A stretch of 64,000 nucleotides of DNA, from positions 2,262,922 to 2,326,921 of the forward strand of contig CAVUDO010000002.1 of NCBI GenBank assembly GCA_963740255.1. The letters run 5' to 3'. The stretch's first letter is position 1. Each line of letters begins with the position of its first letter. Shown one piece after another: positions 1 to 7,879 of this stretch. The DNA is from CAVUDO01 sp963740255 (GTDB lineage Bacteria; Actinomycetota; Actinomycetes; Mycobacteriales; Cryptosporangiaceae). Made by a program: the position numbers and the translations under genes. The notes beneath the pieces are model-generated. The model saw only the letters and a list, made by a program, of their open reading frames with translations, was not told where the DNA came from and did not search any database.

Positions 1-131
1 ACGAACAGACCGGCATGATCGGCGTCCGCGACTCGAAAGAGGGTCGGGCCGGCGCCCCGCAGTGGTACACCCGCGCAGAATGGGCCGCATTCCTGGACGG
101 CGCGAAGGCCGGCGAGTTCGACCATTTCTGA
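1..131 (+). CDS. DUF397 domain protein, C-terminal fragment
   Basis: The gene enters from the left edge and stops with TGA at 129-131. The visible 42 codons read as the C-terminal half of a DUF397 domain: a GVRDSKEG segment, then WYTRAEWAAFLDGAKAGEF just before the stop, which is the usual signature. DUF397 proteins are small actinobacterial proteins, normally encoded directly downstream of an XRE-type helix-turn-helix regulator (the Scr1/WhiJ-like arrangement), and are thought to act with it. That partner would lie outside the window. Nothing else is recognisable between here and the convergent gene ending at 241. Confidence 0.85.
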   Translation, partial: EQTGMIGVRDSKEGRAGAPQWYTRAEWAAFLDGAKAGEFDHF

Positions 132-240
132 CGGACGAAGGCTCTGACCTGCGGGAGCTGGCCATCGCGGAGGCGTTGGCCGGACGGAGACTAGGAGGCG
201 GTTGTCCACAGCCTGAACTCGGTCCGGCCACCACCCCCGG

Positions 241-1080
241 TCAGGGGGCGCCGACGGAGGCGGCCGGGGTGACCAGATGGAGCCGGGCGAACGCGAGCGA
301 CTCGGCGAGGTCGGCCTCCCGCCGCTCGCGGTCGACCGTGCGGGTGGAGACCTCCACCACCACCGAGTCGGTGAAGCCGCCCGCGGCCAGCCGCTCCAGC
401 ACCGCCCCGCACGGCTGGTCGCCGCGGCCGGGGACCAGGTGCTCGTCCCGGGACAGGCCGCTGCCGTCGCCCAGGTGCATGTGGACGAGCCGGTCGCCCA
501 TCCGGTCGGCGAGTTCCAGGGCGTCGGTGCGGGCCACGGCCGTGTGCGAGGTGTCCAGCGTGTAGTGCGCGAAGTCGTCCCGGGTCGGGTCCCAGTGCGG
601 GGCGTACGGGACGAACTCGCGGCCGCGGGCGCGCAGCGGGTACATGTTCTCGATCGCGTAGCGCAGCCCCGTCTCCTCCTCCAGCTGGGCCACGCCCTCG
701 ACGAACCCGCGGGCGTAGTCGCGCTGCCACTTGAACGGCGGGTGGACGACCACGGTGGAGGCACCCAGGGCGACGGCGGCCTCACCGGACCGGCGCAGCC
801 GCTCCCACGGGTCGGGGCTCCACACCCGCTGGGTGATCAGCAGACAGGGCGCGTGCACGGCGAGCACCGGGAGCGCGTACCGCTGCTGGAGGTCGCACAG
901 GCCGGGGACGTCCTGGCTGCTCGGGTCCGTCCAGACCATGATCTCGACGCCGTCGTAGCCGAGGGCGGTCGCAATCTCGAACGCCGCGGCGGCCGGCTCG
1001 GGGTACACGGACGCGGTCGAGAGCCCGACCGTCGCGGCCGGGGTCCACACCTCGGGTCCTGTCTCGCCTGCCGTATTCAC
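241..1080 (-). CDS. sugar phosphate isomerase/epimerase-like TIM-barrel protein
   Basis: A 279-residue protein of the xylose isomerase-like / AP endonuclease family 2 TIM-barrel fold. Visible landmarks are a first strand ATVGLSTASVYPE, the segment YDGVEIMVW, the metal-site-like AVHAPCLL, VVHPPF, AIENMYP (Glu), LDTSHTAV and VHMHLGDG, and a late Glu in VVVEVSTRT. These His/Glu/Asp positions are where the family binds a divalent metal. The substrate cannot be deduced. Actinobacteria often carry this gene next to ppx/gppA, as in M. tuberculosis Rv0496-Rv0498, and here it is separated from ppx/gppA only by a toxin-antitoxin pair. It may therefore be the Rv0498 equivalent. The start ATG lies at 1080; no clear Shine-Dalgarno sequence is seen. 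Confidence 0.8.
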   Translation of the reverse strand: MNTAGETGPEVWTPAATVGLSTASVYPEPAAAAFEIATALGYDGVEIMVWTDPSSQDVPGLCDLQQRYALPVLAVHAPCLLITQRVWSPDPWERLRRSGEAAVALGASTVVVHPPFKWQRDYARGFVEGVAQLEEETGLRYAIENMYPLRARGREFVPYAPHWDPTRDDFAHYTLDTSHTAVARTDALELADRMGDRLVHMHLGDGSGLSRDEHLVPGRGDQPCGAVLERLAAGGFTDSVVVEVSTRTVDRERREADLAESLAFARLHLVTPAASVGAP

Positions 1081-1200
1081 TCCGACCAGGGTAGTGGGCC
1101 CGCCGCCTGGCCGCGGAGCCTGTCACCCCGTGTCACCAACCGATCGCGATCAGGCGCCTCGACGGCTCGCCGCGGCCACGCGACCAGTCGATGACAGCCT

Positions 1201-1220
1201 GATACCAGGAGCGATACCAT
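1201..1220 (+). promoter_or_regulatory. promoter and probable autoregulatory operator of the CopG/Doc pair
   Basis: The heptamer GATACCA occurs twice in direct orientation, at 1201-1207 and 1213-1219, a 12-bp period. The second copy contains TACCAT (1215-1220), a TANNNT -10 hexamer 7 nt before the ATG at 1228, so the transcript is probably leaderless. Direct repeats overlapping the -10 are a typical site for a ribbon-helix-helix antitoxin that represses its own operon. Repeat and spacing are seen; the operator role is inferred. Confidence 0.5.
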
Positions 1221-1227
1221 AGTCGCC

Positions 1228-1431
1228 ATGGCAATGACCCTGAGGCTGGACGACACCCAGACCGAGGCGCTGCGTCGACGGGCCGAGGCGGAACAGCGCA
1301 GCATGCAGCAGGTCGCGCTGGACGCGGTGGACGAGTACATCGCCCGTCACGGTCGCGCCGAGCGGATCAAGGCGGCGTCGGCCCACTACGCGGATCGATA
1401 CTCCGACCTGCTGAGAAGGCTCGGCGAGTGA
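1228..1431 (+). CDS. ribbon-helix-helix (CopG/Arc-type) antitoxin
   Basis: A 67-residue protein opening with a beta-strand TLRLDD followed by two helices (QTEALRRRAEAEQRSMQQVALDA, split here as one amphipathic stretch), the pattern of the CopG/Arc ribbon-helix-helix DNA-binding fold. The C-terminal third (HYADRYSDLLRRLGE) is the part that usually wraps the toxin. It overlaps the downstream Fic/Doc gene by four bases (GTGA), showing translational coupling. In type II toxin-antitoxin modules of this kind the antitoxin neutralises the Doc toxin by direct binding and represses the operon. The start is fixed by a TANNNT hexamer 7 nt upstream. Confidence 0.8.
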   Translation: MAMTLRLDDTQTEALRRRAEAEQRSMQQVALDAVDEYIARHGRAERIKAASAHYADRYSDLLRRLGE

Positions 1432-1811
1432 GCGAGCCGTTCTACCTCAGCACCGAGGAGGTGCTGGACCTCGTCGCGCCGGACGCCGTCACCGGCCGCC
1501 TGGAGATCCGCGATTTCGGGCTGCTCGACGCTGCCGTCAACCGCCCCAGGGCGAGCGTGTTCGGCCAGGACGCGTATCCGGACCTGTGGTCCAAGGCCGC
1601 GGCCCTGCTCCACTCGATCGCCACCAACCATCCCCTGGTCGACGGAAACAAGCGGCTGGCCTGGCACGCCACGGTGGTCTTCCTCGCCGTGAACGGAGCC
1701 TCCGTCACAGTGGACGACGACACCGCGTTCGACTTCGTGGTCGCGGTGGCCGCCGGGGACCTGGACGACGTGGGCAAGATCGCCGAGCGGCTGGCGTCGT
1801 TCACGGACTGA
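1428..1811 (+). CDS. Fic/Doc-family toxin (death-on-curing type)
   Basis: A 127-residue protein of the Doc branch of the Fic family. The core motif reads HPLVDGNKRLA, matching HxFx(D/N)(A/G)NKR except that the usual Phe is Leu. An N-terminal segment (STEEVLDLV, then IRDFGLLDAAVNRP) corresponds to the family's usual start and substrate-flap region. Doc from phage P1 phosphorylates EF-Tu and halts translation; other Fic proteins AMPylate their targets, so the exact reaction here is inferred. The GTG start overlaps the stop codon of the antitoxin gene. The pair is inserted between two core genes, which is usual for mobile toxin-antitoxin cassettes. Confidence 0.85.
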   Translation: MSEPFYLSTEEVLDLVAPDAVTGRLEIRDFGLLDAAVNRPRASVFGQDAYPDLWSKAAALLHSIATNHPLVDGNKRLAWHATVVFLAVNGASVTVDDDTAFDFVVAVAAGDLDDVGKIAERLASFTD

Positions 1812-1916
1812 GCGTGCCATGACCGAGGCGGGTCGGCCACAGCGGGACAGCCCGTGACACTGGGCGAACTCCCCGCTCGGACGGGATCGGTGCAGTGCTG
1901 TCCGGAGCGTGCCGCC

Positions 1917-2888
1917 TCAGTCCGGGGTGTCGCCGGCCAGCGCCCGCGGTTCGGACTCGCGGCCGTCCAGCCAGTCCAGCCGGCGTAGAATGACGCCCTC
2001 CCGCAATGCCCACGGGCAGATCTCGACCTCGTCGAGCCCCAGATGACGCATGGACGCCTCGGCCACCACCGCACCGGCCAGCAGCTGGTGCGACCGACCG
2101 GTGCTGACGCCCTCCAGCTCGGCGAGGTCGTCGGCAGGAATCCGGGACACGAACTCGATCAGCTGGCGAAGCCCGGGCAGGGTGAGCAACCGGCGCGTGC
2201 GCGGTCCCGCCGTCGACGGCGCCGCGCCGGCCAGCCGGGCCAGCGTCCGGAAGGTCTTCGAGGTCGCCACCGCACGGTCGACCGGGCCGGCGGCCAGCAC
2301 TCCGGCCACCTCCGGTTCGAGCACGGAGTCGACGTACGTGCGCAGCTCTGCCAGGTCGCGTTTGGACGCGGGGTCGCGCCGGAGCCGTTCGCGGGTGAGC
2401 CGCCCGGCTCCCAGCGGCAGCGAAAGCGCCACGTCCGGGGACTCGTCGATGCCGCTGGCGAGCTCCAGCGAGCCGCCACCGATGTCCAGGCAGAGCAGCC
2501 GCCCGGCCGACCAGCCGAACCAGCGCCGCACCGCGAGGAACGTCAGCCGCGCCTCCTCCTCACCGGTGAGGACCTCCAGCTCGACACCACCCTCGTCGCG
2601 GACCCGCGCGAGCACCTTCTCGCCGTTGCGCGCCTCCCGCAGGGCGGAGGTGGCGAACGCCAGCAGGTCGTCCACATTGAGCCGCCCGGCGGCGTCGCAG
2701 GCCGACCGGACGGCGTCGACCAGCGCCCGCTCGCCCTGATCGGAGAGCTTGCCGCTCTTCTCGATGTGCTCGGCCAGCCGCAGCACCGACTTCTCCGAGT
2801 AGGCCGGAGTCGGGTGGCCGCCTCGGTAGGCATCCACGACGAGCAGGTGGACGGTGTTCGAACCGACGTCGAGAACCCCGAGTCGCAT
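1917..2888 (-). CDS. ppx: Ppx/GppA-family exopolyphosphatase
   Basis: A 323-residue actin-like ATPase-fold phosphatase of the Ppx/GppA family. It opens with LGVLDVGSNTVHLLVVD, the phosphate-1 loop of the fold, followed by TSALREARNG and the DIGGGSLEL loop near residue 140. These proteins remove terminal phosphate from polyphosphate or convert pppGpp to ppGpp; the two activities cannot be separated by sequence here. The position matches M. tuberculosis ppx1 (Rv0496). A longer reading from 2924 exists, but the conserved N-terminus begins exactly at the ATG at 2888. The same chromosome segment carries ppk2, phoU and the Pst transporter, so the product probably takes part in polyphosphate turnover under phosphate control. 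Confidence 0.88.
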   Translation of the reverse strand: MRLGVLDVGSNTVHLLVVDAYRGGHPTPAYSEKSVLRLAEHIEKSGKLSDQGERALVDAVRSACDAAGRLNVDDLLAFATSALREARNGEKVLARVRDEGGVELEVLTGEEEARLTFLAVRRWFGWSAGRLLCLDIGGGSLELASGIDESPDVALSLPLGAGRLTRERLRRDPASKRDLAELRTYVDSVLEPEVAGVLAAGPVDRAVATSKTFRTLARLAGAAPSTAGPRTRRLLTLPGLRQLIEFVSRIPADDLAELEGVSTGRSHQLLAGAVVAEASMRHLGLDEVEICPWALREGVILRRLDWLDGRESEPRALAGDTPD

Positions 2889-2952
2889 ACCCACGACCGT
2901 ACGCGGCCGCGGCACCCCGGACACATACGGCCGGCCGTCGCGCCCAGGGCTC

Positions 2953-2958
2953 TAGGCT
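2953..2958 (+). promoter_or_regulatory. -10 hexamer TAGGCT, leaderless promoter of the Rv0495c-like gene
   Basis: TAGGCT fits the actinobacterial TANNNT -10 pattern and ends 7 nt before the ATG at 2966. Transcription would then start at or next to the start codon. No Shine-Dalgarno sequence precedes this ATG, which agrees with a leaderless transcript. Confidence 0.5.
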
Positions 2959-2965
2959 TGGGCGC

Positions 2966-4065
2966 ATGAGCTCCCGCACCATCGATCTGCCCACGCCGCG
3001 CCCCCGCGACGCCGAGGTCGGCATCGACTTTCCCCGTGAGTGGATCGAGTTCGCCGATCCGGCCGACGCCCAGCGGCTGATCCGGGCCGACCTCACCTGG
3101 CTGCTGTCGCGGTGGACCTGCATCTACGGCGCCGGCTGCCAGGGCATCGCGGAGGGGCGCCCGGACGACGGCTGCTGCTCGCACGGCGCGTTCTTCAGCG
3201 ACGACGATGACCAGAAGCGCGTCGCCGCGGCCGTCGCCCGCCTGACGCCCGAACTGTGGCAGCATCAGCGGCGCGCTTTCCGCCTGTGGATGGCCCGGGA
3301 CGCTGTGGGCGACGAACAGAACCGGCTGCGCACGGCCCGTCGCAACGGCGCGTGCGTGTTCCTCAACGAGGCCGGGTTCGAGGGCGGCGCCGGATGTGCC
3401 CTGCACGCACTCGCACTGGCCGAAGGCGTCCACCCGATGACGACGAAGCCCGACGTGTGCTGGCAGTTGCCGGTCCGGCGGGTCCAGGAGTGGGTGACCC
3501 GGCCCGACGACAGCCTCGTGCTGGTGGACAGCCTCGCCGAGTACGACCGGCGGGGTTGGGGTTCCGGCGGCGACGACCTGAACTGGTGGTGCACCTCCGC
3601 TCCGGAGGCCCACATCGGGACGGAGGCCGTGTACCTCACCTACGCGGCGGAGCTGACCGCGCTGATCGGCGCGCCCGCGTACGCGGAACTGGCCCGTTTC
3701 TGTGCCGTCCGCGAGGCAGCCGGTCTGACCGCCCCCCATCCCGCGTCCGTGGCCGCCGCAGCGGCCGGCATGACACCGGCACCCGCCCCGACGCCCCGCC
3801 CCGACGCCCCACCAGTGGCCGACGCCAAGCCGCTACCCGAACCCACACCGATGGCGGACACGAAGCCGGTGGCTGTCGCAAAGCGGCCGCGCAAGACCAG
3901 GCAGGTCGCGGGCGCGAAGGCGACGCGCGAGCCGAAGCCGAGCGCCGGCACCAAACCGACCAGCGACCGAACCCGACGCCGGAGACCGCGCCGAAACGGG
4001 CGACGACCTCGAAGCGGGCGCCGGCGCGTCAGGCCGCCAAGGCACCGCGGAAAGCCAGGCGGTAG
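2966..4065 (+). CDS. Cys-rich conserved protein (Rv0495c-like), apparent frameshift near the C-terminus
   Basis: A conserved actinobacterial protein of unknown mechanism. The first 250 or so residues hold spaced cysteines (CIYGAGCQG, DDGCCSHGAFF, GACVFLNE, GAGCALHAL, DVCWQLP) that resemble a metal or Fe-S binding pattern. Its place between ppx and regX3 matches M. tuberculosis Rv0495c. The tail after residue 265 is a low-complexity Ala/Pro/Lys region. The open frame runs on to 4138, into the 3' end of regX3, with Arg-rich codons unlike its neighbours. One base inserted in the CC at 3967-3968 restores a clean end, PNPTPETAPKRATTSKRA, stopping at 4065. That lost base is inferred from codon pattern only. 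Function is not assignable. Confidence 0.7.
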
Positions 4066-4119
4066 GCCCGACGGCGTCCACCGGTGTGGACGTCCGGCCG
4101 GTCAGAGTCCCGGGCGGGT

Positions 4120-4803
4120 TCAGGCCTCGAACTTGTAGCCCAGGCCGCGGACGGTCACCAGGAAGCGGGGGGTACTGGGTTCCGGCTCGATCTTGGCCCG
4201 CAGCCGTTTCACGTGGACGTCGAGGGTCTTGGTGTCGCCGACATAGTCGGCCCCCCAGATCCGGTCGATGAGCTGGCCGCGGGTGAGCACCCGGCCGGCG
4301 TTGCGCAGCAGCATCTCCAGCAGTTCGAACTCCTTGAGCGGCAACGCCACCCCGTCGCCGCCCACCGTCACGGTGTGCCGTTCGACGTCCATCCGGACCG
4401 GCCCGGCCTCCAGCGTGCCCGGCGTGGCGGCCTCCTCCGGCTCGGTCCGGCGACGCAGCACCGCACGGATCCGAGCCACCAGCTCGCGTGGCGAGTACGG
4501 CTTGGTGACGTAGTCGTCGGCACCGATCTCCAGGCCGACCACCTTGTCGATCTCGGCGTCGCGCGCGGTCACCATGATGATCGGGACGCCGGAACGCTGC
4601 CGCATCTGCCGGCAGACCTCGGTGCCGGACAGCCCGGGCAGCATCAGGTCGAGCAGGACGATGTCGGCCCCGGTGCGGTCGAACTCGGTCAGGGCGTCGG
4701 GCCCGGTGGCCGCGACCGCGACCTCGAAACCCTCCTTGCGCAGCATGTACGACAGGGCATCGGAGAAGGACTCCTCGTCCTCCACGACCAGCACTCGGGT
4801 CAT
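4120..4803 (-). CDS. regX3: response regulator RegX3 (OmpR/PhoB family)
   Basis: A 227-residue two-component response regulator. The receiver domain has the acidic pair at E8-D9, the phosphoacceptor D52 in VLLDLMLPG, T79 and K101. The C-terminal winged-helix DNA-binding domain runs from about residue 135 and includes the GRVLTRGQLIDRIWG and VDVHVKRLRAKI segments. With SenX3 it forms the phosphate-starvation two-component system of actinobacteria (RegX3 in mycobacteria, PhoP in streptomycetes) that activates pst and related genes. senX3 lies just upstream on the same strand with a 10-nt gap. The PHO boxes near 27.8 kb and 6.2 kb are its likely targets. The ATG at 4803 gives the canonical MTRVLVVEDE start. 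Confidence 0.93.
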   Translation of the reverse strand: MTRVLVVEDEESFSDALSYMLRKEGFEVAVAATGPDALTEFDRTGADIVLLDLMLPGLSGTEVCRQMRQRSGVPIIMVTARDAEIDKVVGLEIGADDYVTKPYSPRELVARIRAVLRRRTEPEEAATPGTLEAGPVRMDVERHTVTVGGDGVALPLKEFELLEMLLRNAGRVLTRGQLIDRIWGADYVGDTKTLDVHVKRLRAKIEPEPSTPRFLVTVRGLGYKFEA

Positions 4804-4813
4804 GCGATGCCTC

Positions 4814-6133
4814 TCACCACGGTCGGGCCGGGACGGGCCGGTGCCGGCGGAACGCCGGAACCGGCGGGCGGAACGGTCGGGGTGCGGCGGCGGCGGCGCG
4901 AGCCGGGCCGGCTCTCCCGCGGGGCACCGCGGCGTCGCTGCCCTCCGTGGCGGCGACGTCGTCGGTGAACACGGGCGGCGGGGCAGTGCCGGCCACCGGG
5001 AGTCGCAGTGTGAACGTGGAGCCCGACCCCTCCACACTCCAGACGTCGACGCTGCCGGCGTGGTTGGTGGCGATGTGCTTGACGATCGCCAGGCCGAGTC
5101 CGGTGCCGCCGGTGTCGCGGGAACGGGCCGGGTCGGCGCGGTAGAAGCGCTCGAAGATCCGGTCGAGGTCAGCCTCGGCGATGCCCAGGCCCTGGTCGGA
5201 GACCGAGACCTCGACCAGGTCGTCCCGGCGTCGGGTGCCGATGGCCACCCGGGTGTGCCCGGGGCTGTAGGCGACCGCGTTGTCGACCAGGTTGGAGAGT
5301 GCGGTGATCAGCTGGCTCTCGCTGCCCAGCACCGTCAGCCCGTGCTCGCCGCCGGCCACCACCGCGATGCCCTTGGCCTCGGCCGCCGCCCCGGACCGGT
5401 CGACCACCTCGGCGACCACCCGGTCGACCGGGACCGTCCGGGGCTCGGGCAGGGGGTCGGCGCCCTGCAGCCGGGACAGTTCGATCAGCTCCTGCACGAG
5501 GCGGCCGAGGCGACCGGACTCGTGCCGCATCCGGTAGGCGAACCGCCGGACGGCCTCGGGATCGTCGGTGGCGTCGAGCAGCGCCTCGGCCAGGATCGAG
5601 AGCGCACCGACCGGCGTCTTCAGTTCGTGGCTGACGTTCGCCACGAAGTCGCGCCGCACCTTCGCCACCCGGTGGGCCTCGGTCACGTCCACCACCTGCA
5701 CGGCGGTGTGCCCGGCCGGGCCGAGCGGGGCCACCCGCACCCGGACGCCGAGCGGGTCCAGGCCGCGACCGCGCGGCAGCTCCAGCTCGGTGTCGCGGGT
5801 CTCGCCGACCTGCCGGGCCTGCCGGCTCAGGGTGCGCAGGACGGTGTGGGCGACCCGGCCGTCCCGCACCACGCCGAGCGTGCGGGCGGCGGGGTTGGCC
5901 AGCACCACGTCGTCGGCGGCGTCCAGCACGATCAGCCCGACACTCAGCACGTCCATCGCCTGCCGGGACAGGTCGAGGCCGAGCACCTGCGGCACCGCCG
6001 GCGCCGCGTCGGGTCGCCGGGCCCGGGTCCAGGAGACCACGAGCACCGCGACGAGCGCGCCGACGACGATCCCCGCGGGCACCCCGACGAGCAACGCCGA
6101 CACCACGTCCACATCGCGATCGTAGGCGGACAT
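4814..6133 (-). CDS. senX3: sensor histidine kinase SenX3
   Basis: A 439-residue membrane sensor kinase. Residues 12-34 form an N-terminal membrane segment. A PAS-like domain follows at about 55-155 (VGLIVLDAADDVVLANPAA). The HisKA domain carries the H-box FVANVSHELKTP with phosphoacceptor H169, and the ATPase domain has the N-box LSNLVDNAVAYSPG, the G1 box DQGLGIAEAD and the G2 box GTGLGLAIVK. In this family kinase activity is held down by PhoU and the Pst transporter when phosphate is plentiful. The gene is divergent from phoU and is followed 10 nt later by regX3, a conserved arrangement. The last 55 residues are Pro/Arg-rich and poorly conserved. Confidence 0.93.
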   Translation of the reverse strand: MSAYDRDVDVVSALLVGVPAGIVVGALVAVLVVSWTRARRPDAAPAVPQVLGLDLSRQAMDVLSVGLIVLDAADDVVLANPAARTLGVVRDGRVAHTVLRTLSRQARQVGETRDTELELPRGRGLDPLGVRVRVAPLGPAGHTAVQVVDVTEAHRVAKVRRDFVANVSHELKTPVGALSILAEALLDATDDPEAVRRFAYRMRHESGRLGRLVQELIELSRLQGADPLPEPRTVPVDRVVAEVVDRSGAAAEAKGIAVVAGGEHGLTVLGSESQLITALSNLVDNAVAYSPGHTRVAIGTRRRDDLVEVSVSDQGLGIAEADLDRIFERFYRADPARSRDTGGTGLGLAIVKHIATNHAGSVDVWSVEGSGSTFTLRLPVAGTAPPPVFTDDVAATEGSDAAVPRGRAGPARAAAAAPRPFRPPVPAFRRHRPVPARPW

Positions 6134-6166
6134 TCAGGGCGTGAGCACCACCGAGGGTCGCCAGAC

Positions 6167-6212
6167 GGTGAACCGGAGGCAGATTTCACCGGCCGTACGG
6201 GATCGGTTCACC
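6167..6212. promoter_or_regulatory. candidate PHO box between senX3 and phoU
   Basis: GGTGAAC (6167-6173, the complement of GTTCACC) faces TTTCACC (6184-6190) and GTTCACC (6206-6212). The last two begin 22 bp apart, twice the 11-bp period of PhoP/RegX3 direct-repeat units, with a degenerate unit between. The site lies 34 nt upstream of the senX3 start and about 170 nt upstream of the phoU start, so it could control either. This PHO box is weaker than the one before pstS. Confidence 0.45.
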
Positions 6213-6319
6213 TGCCCGCGCGACAAAGGCGTCAGGAAACTCCTGCCGTTCGTTGTACAGGCGGGCGGCGTTCGCGCGTCCGGTGCATGCGAAGAGTCGG
6301 CCCAGACGGGACGGGCGAC

Positions 6320-6325
6320 TAGTGT
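6320..6325 (+). promoter_or_regulatory. -10 hexamer TAGTGT upstream of phoU
   Basis: TAGTGT fits TANNNT and lies 56 nt before the phoU ATG at 6382, giving a leader of about 50 nt that contains the GGAGG ribosome site at 6372-6376. Assigned by pattern only. Confidence 0.35.
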
Positions 6326-6381
6326 TCCCTTGTCGACGACGGCTTCGTGGTGACCGCCGCACCGTCCCCTTGGAGGCACCG

Positions 6382-7029
6382 ATGCGTGACACGTTCCACG
6401 ACGAGCTCGACCAGATCGGGGCCGACCTGATCGGGATGACCGGACTCGTCGAGACCGCGATGCGCGAGGCGAGCGCCGCACTGCTCGACGCCGACCTGAC
6501 CCGGGCCGAGGCGGTGATCTCCGGCGACGCGGCGATCGACCAGCTGCACCACGACTTCGAGGCACGGGCGCTGGACCTGCTCGCCCGGCAGCAGCCCGTG
6601 GCCGTCGACCTGCGGACGATCGTCACCGGCCTGCGCATGGTGGGCTCGCTGGAGCGGATGGGCGACCTGGCGCTGCACGTCGCCAAGATCGCCCGGATGC
6701 GCTACCCGCAGGTGGCGGTGCCGGCCGAGGTGCGGCCGATCTTCGTCGAGATGGCCGAGGTCGCACACCGGCTGACCGGCAAGGCGCGGCAGATCCTCGA
6801 AGGCCACGACATCGAGCTGGCGGCCGAACTCGAGCACGACGACGACCGGATGGACGAGCTGCACCGGTCGCTGTTCACGCTGGTGCTGGGCGAGTGGCCG
6901 CACGGCATGGAGGCCGCGATCGACGTGACCCTGCTCGGCCGGTTCTACGAACGGTATGCCGACCACGCGGTGTCGCTGGCCCGCCGGGTGGTCCAACTGG
7001 TCACCGGAGAGCTGCCCGCTCCGGCCTGA
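6382..7029 (+). CDS. phoU: phosphate signalling regulator PhoU (copy 1)
   Basis: A 215-residue all-helical PhoU protein made of two three-helix-bundle repeats. The paired metal-site signatures are visible: LERMGDLALHVAKIA in the first half and GRFYERYADHAVSLARR in the second (both fit E-R-x-x-D-x-A/x-x-H). PhoU links the Pst transporter to the SenX3 kinase and keeps the Pho regulon off when phosphate is high. The gene is divergent from senX3. A second, clearly paralogous phoU lies at the end of the pst operon near 22.4 kb. The start ATG at 6382 is set by GGAGG five bases upstream; the longer open frame from 6253 lacks one. A strong hairpin follows the stop. Confidence 0.92.
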   Translation: MRDTFHDELDQIGADLIGMTGLVETAMREASAALLDADLTRAEAVISGDAAIDQLHHDFEARALDLLARQQPVAVDLRTIVTGLRMVGSLERMGDLALHVAKIARMRYPQVAVPAEVRPIFVEMAEVAHRLTGKARQILEGHDIELAAELEHDDDRMDELHRSLFTLVLGEWPHGMEAAIDVTLLGRFYERYADHAVSLARRVVQLVTGELPAPA

Positions 7030-7031
7030 CG

Positions 7032-7052
7032 CCGACGAGATCCGCTCGTCGG
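7032..7052. terminator. hairpin terminator between convergent phoU and gpm
   Basis: CCGACGAG (7032-7039) pairs perfectly with CTCGTCGG (7045-7052) around a five-base loop. It begins two bases after the phoU stop codon and sits before the stop of the convergent gpm gene, so it could act for both strands. No T run follows, as is common in actinobacteria. Confidence 0.6.
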
Positions 7053-7093
7053 TCCGGTCCCCGAACCGCGGGCCGCGCCGGCCGGCGGGCTGT

Positions 7094-7849
7094 TCAGCGT
7101 CCTTGGTTGGCCACCGCGGCCGCGGCGGTGGCGGCCGCGTCCGGGTCCAGGTAGGTGCCGCCGGGGTTGGTCGGGCGGAGGTCGCCGTCGAGGTCGTAGC
7201 GCAGCGGGATGCCGGTGGGGATGTTCAGGCCGGCGATGGCCTCGTCGCTGACGCCGTCGAGGTGCTTGACCAGCGCCCGGAGCGAGTTGCCGTGCGCCAC
7301 GACGAGCGTGGTGCGGCCGGCGCGCAGGTCGGGCACGATCGCGTCGTACCAGTACGGCAGCGCGCGCACCAGCACGTCCTTGAGGCACTCGGTGCGGGGC
7401 CGGATCTCCGGTGGCAGGTCGGCATACGCGGGGTCGTGGAACTGCGACCACTCCGCGTCGACGTCCAGCGCCGGCGGCGGGGTGTCGTAGGAGCGGCGCC
7501 AGAGCATGAACTGCTCCTCGCCGAACTGCTCCAGCACCTCCTTCTTGTTCTTGCCCTGCAACGCGCCGTAATGCCGCTCGTTCAGCCGCCACGACCGGCG
7601 CACGCCGATCCAGAGCCGGTCGGCAGTCTCCAGGGCGAGGTTGGCGGTGCGGATAGCGCGGCGCATCCGGGAGGTGTGCAGGACGGTCGGGAGCAGCCCG
7701 GCCTCCGCCATCAGCTCACCGCCGCGGCGGGCCTCGTGCTCGCCCTTGGCGGTGAGGTCGACATCGACCCAGCCGGTGAACAGGTTCTTGGCGTTCCACT
7801 CGCTCTCGCCGTGGCGGAGCAGCACCAGGGTGCCGATCGCAGTGCTCAT
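7094..7849 (-). CDS. gpmA: 2,3-bisphosphoglycerate-dependent phosphoglycerate mutase
   Basis: A 251-residue glycolytic/gluconeogenic enzyme that interconverts 3- and 2-phosphoglycerate through a phosphohistidine. The phosphoacceptor is H13 in LVLLRHGESEWN. The rest of the active site is visible in FTGWVDVDL, the proton-donor Glu of RLNERHYGALQG, and the second His of VVAHGNSLRALV. Length and motifs match GpmA, not the shorter cobalamin-type phosphatases of the same fold. It is conserved next to senX3-regX3 (compare gpm1, Rv0489). The ATG at 7849 gives the conserved start; a longer frame from 7873 adds eight unconserved residues. Confidence 0.93.
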   Translation of the reverse strand: MSTAIGTLVLLRHGESEWNAKNLFTGWVDVDLTAKGEHEARRGGELMAEAGLLPTVLHTSRMRRAIRTANLALETADRLWIGVRRSWRLNERHYGALQGKNKKEVLEQFGEEQFMLWRRSYDTPPPALDVDAEWSQFHDPAYADLPPEIRPRTECLKDVLVRALPYWYDAIVPDLRAGRTTLVVAHGNSLRALVKHLDGVSDEAIAGLNIPTGIPLRYDLDGDLRPTNPGGTYLDPDAAATAAAAVANQGR

Positions 7850-7879
7850 GCCGCCCACCCTGCCAGATCGCACCGCCGC

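Noticed and set aside
2966..4138. The Rv0495c-like gene ending at 4138 inside regX3
   Set aside because: The last 55 codons use CGA, AGA and other codons rare in this genome, while the alternative frame ending at 4065 keeps the genome's G/C third positions.
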